A stretch of DNA of 64,000 bases from an uncultured Lachnoclostridium sp. (lineage in GTDB: Bacteria; Bacillota; Clostridia; Lachnospirales; Lachnospiraceae). The stretch is taken from NCBI GenBank assembly GCA_944376715.1, contig CALWDO010000001.1:140647-204646 (forward strand), read 5' to 3'. Under the pieces are notes generated by a model. The model worked only from the letters and a program-made list of their open reading frames with translations. It searched no databases and was not told the DNA's origin. This document shows positions 61,057 to 64,000 of the stretch, in pieces (positions within the stretch are counted from its first letter, which is position 1; the number at the start of each line of letters is the position of its first letter). The translations under genes were made by a program, and so were the position numbers.

Positions 61057-62043
61057 ATGTCCATGATAAAAGATAAAATTAAAAAGCTTTTGAGAGATCA
61101 GGATGCTTTTATGCGCATTATTCAATATATGTATCTTATGATTATTAATAGAAATCGATTAATGAAAAGAGAATCATATGGCAATGAAAATCCTGATAAA
61201 TGCATTTTATTAATAAGGCCCAGTACTGAAGACGGAGTACAGGGACTTATGTCTTTGTTTATCCAGGCTCTTAGGTGGATTGAATATGCAAATCTTAATG
61301 GCTATATTCCATATGTTGATTATAAAAATTACGAAACACAATACCACGATGGTGTTAATAATGCTTGGGATTATTATTTTACTCAACCCTCAAGTTTATC
61401 GCTGGAAGAAGTATATAAAAGTAAAAATGTTATATTAACGGGAGCATCATTAAGAAAAACCGTAGACTATCATTTATTCCGCAGTACGATTTTTTCAAGT
61501 AACGAGGAATGCAGACGAGCAAATAATCTTATTTTAAACAATATTAATATTAGTCCCGAAATAGAAAAGATTGTCAATGATGAGAATAGTCGTATACATG
61601 TTGAAAACTGTGCAGGTTTATTTATTAGAGGCACAGATTATATAATGTTAAAACCCACGGGAGAATATGTGCAGCCAACCATCGAGGAATATATAAAAGG
61701 AGTAGATAAATTTTTAGCGGATTACGAAGTAGAAAACTTGTTTTTAGTAACAGAAGATTATTCTTACTATAAAAAATTAACGGAGCATTATAAAAATAGA
61801 ATAAAAATAGTATCGTTTGATTCGTTTGTTCGTGGATATAGCGGAAAAGATGTATTAAGCAAAAGCAATGTTTTAATTGAAGATAAAAGAAAAAGAGGCT
61901 CTTATTATTTTTCCAAAATTGTTCTTTTATCAAAATGTAAATATCTTATTGCTTCAATTACTATGGGGTCAATAGTGGCGTATAGCTTAAACGGCGGAAA
62001 CTATGAAGGACAGTATATTTTTGATCTAGGACTATATTCATAG
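61057..62043 (+). CDS. Putative glycosyltransferase, fucosyltransferase-like
   Basis: 328 residues, soluble, AT-rich. ENCAGLFIRGTDYIMLKPTGEY (about 186-207), VENLFLVTEDYSYYKKL near 232 and FSKIVLLSKCKYLIASITMGS near 295 resemble the donor-binding half of O-/alpha-1,6-fucosyltransferase-like enzymes, in which an HxRxxD-like motif binds the sugar nucleotide; here it reads FIRGTD. The first 60 residues are basic. No clear AGGAG precedes the ATG. Family placement is tentative; it might be an uncharacterised glycan enzyme. Confidence 0.6.
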   Translation: MSMIKDKIKKLLRDQDAFMRIIQYMYLMIINRNRLMKRESYGNENPDKCILLIRPSTEDGVQGLMSLFIQALRWIEYANLNGYIPYVDYKNYETQYHDGVNNAWDYYFTQPSSLSLEEVYKSKNVILTGASLRKTVDYHLFRSTIFSSNEECRRANNLILNNINISPEIEKIVNDENSRIHVENCAGLFIRGTDYIMLKPTGEYVQPTIEEYIKGVDKFLADYEVENLFLVTEDYSYYKKLTEHYKNRIKIVSFDSFVRGYSGKDVLSKSNVLIEDKRKRGSYYFSKIVLLSKCKYLIASITMGSIVAYSLNGGNYEGQYIFDLGLYS

Positions 62044-62073
62044 ATATTATGATACAGTTAGAGGACAGATAAC

Positions 62074-62118
62074 TTGTAATAAAATGGAACACAAAGGGAG
62101 TGCCTCATTTTATTACAA
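62074..62118. repeat. 13-bp perfect inverted repeat between glycan genes
   Basis: TTGTAATAAAATG (62074-62086) and CATTTTATTACAA (62106-62118) with a 19-base loop. There is no clear T-run on either side, so terminator function is doubtful. The surrounding 198 bases contain no gene; the repeat may be a processed leader, a remnant of an inserted element, or a weak terminator. Confidence 0.5.
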
Positions 62119-62241
62119 CAAAGTATTTGGATTGAAGAACTGCTTCTGTCTTCTGCTCTAAAGTCAAAAAGATATTTAAATACCGCTTTATATTGATGAC
62201 TATTAATTTACATTTAAGGGTATAACATAGGAAATTCAGAG

Positions 62242-62991
62242 ATGGAATCAAAAAGTAGGGTTGCAGTTTTCGCAATCGTAAACAATATTGAAATATTCAA
62301 TGAGTTCAAGAGAAATCTTGATTCTCAAACAGGTGTTCATTTTGAACTATTTCCGATTATGAATTGTAAAGGTGAATTCAGTTCAGCAGGAAAGGCATTC
62401 AACGAAAAAGCCAATGGTCAGAATTTTGAATACTATTTTTTTTGCCATCCAGATATTCGGTTTTTAGATAACACGGTACTGGAGGAAATTGTAAAAAATT
62501 TGGATACAATTGGTGAATTTGGTGTTGTTGGTATTGCAGGAGCTGTCAGAACTCCAGGGGGCAGAAAAATATTAACAACAATTGTACAAGGAGATGAGAA
62601 AGAATCTGTTGGTGAAAAAATTGACAAAGCAGAAAGAGTACAGACACTGGATGAATGTTTGTTCATTGTAAAAAGAAAGTATTTTGAAAAACACCCTTTT
62701 TCTGGGTTAGATGGGTGGCATTTATATTCTGTTGAATATTGTCTCGAAGCAATATGTAACGGGTTTTGTAATTATGTGATTCCTGCTCATATTTGGCACT
62801 TATCTTCAGGTCAATCGCTTGATGAGAGATATATGGCACAACTTGAACAGTTAATTAGAAAGTATCGGGAACGGTTTGACATCATTTGCACTACGGTAAA
62901 ATCCTGGCCTACAAAGGGCTTTCCTGCTCTCATATATCGCAAGTATTACTGGCTAAAACAGAAAATAAAAAGGTTAGTTATGCGGAGGTAA
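62242..62991 (+). CDS. Glycosyltransferase, StrF-like (Glyco_tranf_2_5)
   Basis: 249 residues. VAVFAIVNNIEIFNEFKRNLD at the start, NEKANGQNFEYYFFCHPDIRFLD (about 53-75) with the HPD replacing DxD, VVGIAGAVRTPGG near 93, and TLDECLFIVKRKYFEKHPFSGLDGWHLYSVEYCL (about 134-167) with the DECLF-GWHLY pattern typical of this family. C-terminal residues are strongly basic. Donor unknown. It ends nine bases before the next glycosyltransferase gene. Confidence 0.82.
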   Translation: MESKSRVAVFAIVNNIEIFNEFKRNLDSQTGVHFELFPIMNCKGEFSSAGKAFNEKANGQNFEYYFFCHPDIRFLDNTVLEEIVKNLDTIGEFGVVGIAGAVRTPGGRKILTTIVQGDEKESVGEKIDKAERVQTLDECLFIVKRKYFEKHPFSGLDGWHLYSVEYCLEAICNGFCNYVIPAHIWHLSSGQSLDERYMAQLEQLIRKYRERFDIICTTVKSWPTKGFPALIYRKYYWLKQKIKRLVMRR

Positions 62992-63000
62992 TGTTAAATC

Positions 63001-63960
63001 ATGAATCCTTTTTTTAGTATTGTTATTCCGGTTTATAATGTGGAGGAATATCTGGATGAATGTATCCAGTCTGTGCTATCGCAGATATGCGCAGTATCTG
63101 TACCTGTTGAAATAATTCTAGTTGACGATGGCTCAACAGATAAAAGCGGAACGATGTGTGATAAATATAAAGAAAAATACGAAACCGTTAAAGTTATTCA
63201 TCAAGAGAACAAAGGATTATTGCAGGCAAGACGAGCGGGTTTTAAAGAGGCAGCGGGTGATTATATACTATGCTTGGATTCAGATGATCTGTTAGAGAAA
63301 AATGCGATAATGAGCTTATATGAAACCATTATTTTATCGCAGGCAGATATCATTTTTTACAATCTCTCGGTAATGGACTCATCAGGTATACGCCCATATT
63401 ATTCAAATGTCTTTACAAAAGAAAGCGGATGTGAATTAGAAAAAGAAGATGTATTAGATGCCTATTTTTATACAGAGTTGCCTGTTGTAATGCCTATGTG
63501 CGGAAAATTAATCCGAAGAAAGTGTTTTGACATTGACAAGGATTATTCAAGTTATGGAAAACTCTCAATGGGAGAAGATACTCTTCAATCTGCAGAGGTA
63601 ATAAGCCATGCACATACGTTTTATTATCTTAACAAGAATCTATATATTTATAGAATGGGTTCCGGAATGACAGCGAAGTTTGATCCCGCCTACTACAGCA
63701 CTTTCAAAATGATCTTATCTAATGTTATGGAAATCCAAGATTTTGCTTGCAAATCCAAATTTAGGAAAAAATATTTGGAAAAAATACTCACGACAGGATG
63801 CAGGGCAATAACACAAAGTAAACTGGCCAAGAATATGAGCTATGTGAAAAGGAAAAACTTTATTAAATCAATCACTGAAGATCATACATTTATTGAAGCA
63901 ATAAATGTATGTAATTTAAATAGCAGCAAAGTACAGTTTACAAGGGACTACACAGGGTAG
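63001..63960 (+). CDS. Family 2 glycosyltransferase
   Basis: 319 residues. FSIVIPVYNVEEYLDECIQSVLSQ (5-28), VEIILVDDGSTDKSGTMCDKY (about 36-56), NKGLLQARRAGFKEAAGDYILCLDSDD (about 69-95) and KLSMGEDTLQSAEVI near 193 are the complete GT-A core. The C-terminus FTRDYTG is abrupt, so the gene may end early here compared with relatives. A hairpin follows immediately. ATG follows GGAGG. Confidence 0.9.
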   Translation: MNPFFSIVIPVYNVEEYLDECIQSVLSQICAVSVPVEIILVDDGSTDKSGTMCDKYKEKYETVKVIHQENKGLLQARRAGFKEAAGDYILCLDSDDLLEKNAIMSLYETIILSQADIIFYNLSVMDSSGIRPYYSNVFTKESGCELEKEDVLDAYFYTELPVVMPMCGKLIRRKCFDIDKDYSSYGKLSMGEDTLQSAEVISHAHTFYYLNKNLYIYRMGSGMTAKFDPAYYSTFKMILSNVMEIQDFACKSKFRKKYLEKILTTGCRAITQSKLAKNMSYVKRKNFIKSITEDHTFIEAINVCNLNSSKVQFTRDYTG

Positions 63961-63962
63961 GT

Positions 63963-63996
63963 ATCTGACGGGAGGGGTGCCGCCAGTCAGATTTTC
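63963..63996 (+). terminator. Terminator at the end of the plus-strand cluster
   Basis: ATCTGAC (63963-63969) pairs with GTCAGAT (63986-63992) around a GC-rich core, followed by TTTT, directly after the stop of the last glycosyltransferase. Confidence 0.6.
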
Positions 63997-64000
63997 CATG

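Noticed and set aside
1-64000. tRNA, rRNA, CRISPR arrays, complete insertion sequences
   Set aside because: No cloverleaf-type gene, rRNA stretch, regular direct-repeat array or transposase frame was recognised on either strand by reading.

Overview
The window comes from a low-to-medium GC Gram-positive anaerobe, most likely a Clostridia member near Lachnospiraceae. I infer this from strong AGGAG-type ribosome sites, TTGxxx-17-TATAAT promoters, EpsG, LytC-like GH25 and DUF6020/6077 membrane families, and the protein families present. No rRNA, tRNA or CRISPR array was seen. Three quarters of the window is a large cell-surface glycan locus, followed by a defence/mobile island and then a second, more AT-rich glycan cluster on the other strand.

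Region 1 (1-11 kb): a cut-off bi-domain oxidoreductase gene, a lone plus-strand glycosyltransferase, and a minus-strand operon reading from 10902 to 2030. That operon holds a membrane protein, a WbaP/PssY-type initiating sugar phosphotransferase, a GT4 enzyme, a heparinase II/III-like protein, a WecC-type dehydrogenase and a membrane protein interrupted at a run of nine G residues. Region 2 (11-34.4 kb): a lone plus-strand GT2 gene converges at a bidirectional terminator with a run of 20 minus-strand genes (34388 down to 11843) with almost no gaps. These appear to make two unusual nucleotide sugars. One branch is PglF-like dehydratase, PglE-like aminotransferase, fold-III PLP enzyme, ATP-grasp ligase and PglC-like initiating transferase. 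The other is a WbpA/WbpB/aminotransferase/2-epimerase pathway combined with an NRPS-like adenylating enzyme, a dedicated carrier protein, a second fold-III PLP decarboxylase and an LpxD-like acyltransferase. I read the latter as a carrier-protein-dependent (amino)acylation system for a 3-amino-hexuronic acid sugar nucleotide. Region 3 (34.5-44 kb): an eight-gene operon with a Wzy-like polymerase, glycosyltransferases and GT-C-like membrane proteins, preceded by a promoter and a strong hairpin. Region 4 (44.2-47.5 kb): a secreted GH25 muramidase with FnIII repeats.

Region 5 (47.6-57 kb) looks like a defence island. It has a retron-type reverse transcriptase fused to a trypsin-like protease with a candidate msr-msd RNA just upstream; two related AAA-ATPase/PD-(D/E)XK proteins on either side of a large serine recombinase; a small winged-helix gene; and an AlbA/Schlafen-type regulator whose promoter is embedded in a 17-bp perfect inverted repeat. 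Region 6 (57.6-64 kb) is AT-rich and on the plus strand: PssD/PssE glucosyltransferase subunits, a pyruvyl transferase, an F420-type iron-sulfur oxidoreductase and further glycosyltransferases.

The window has two initiating phosphoglycosyltransferases and two polymerase candidates but no recognisable Wzx flippase, ABC exporter or chain-length regulator; those must lie outside. All functions are inferred from reading the sequence; no database search was run.
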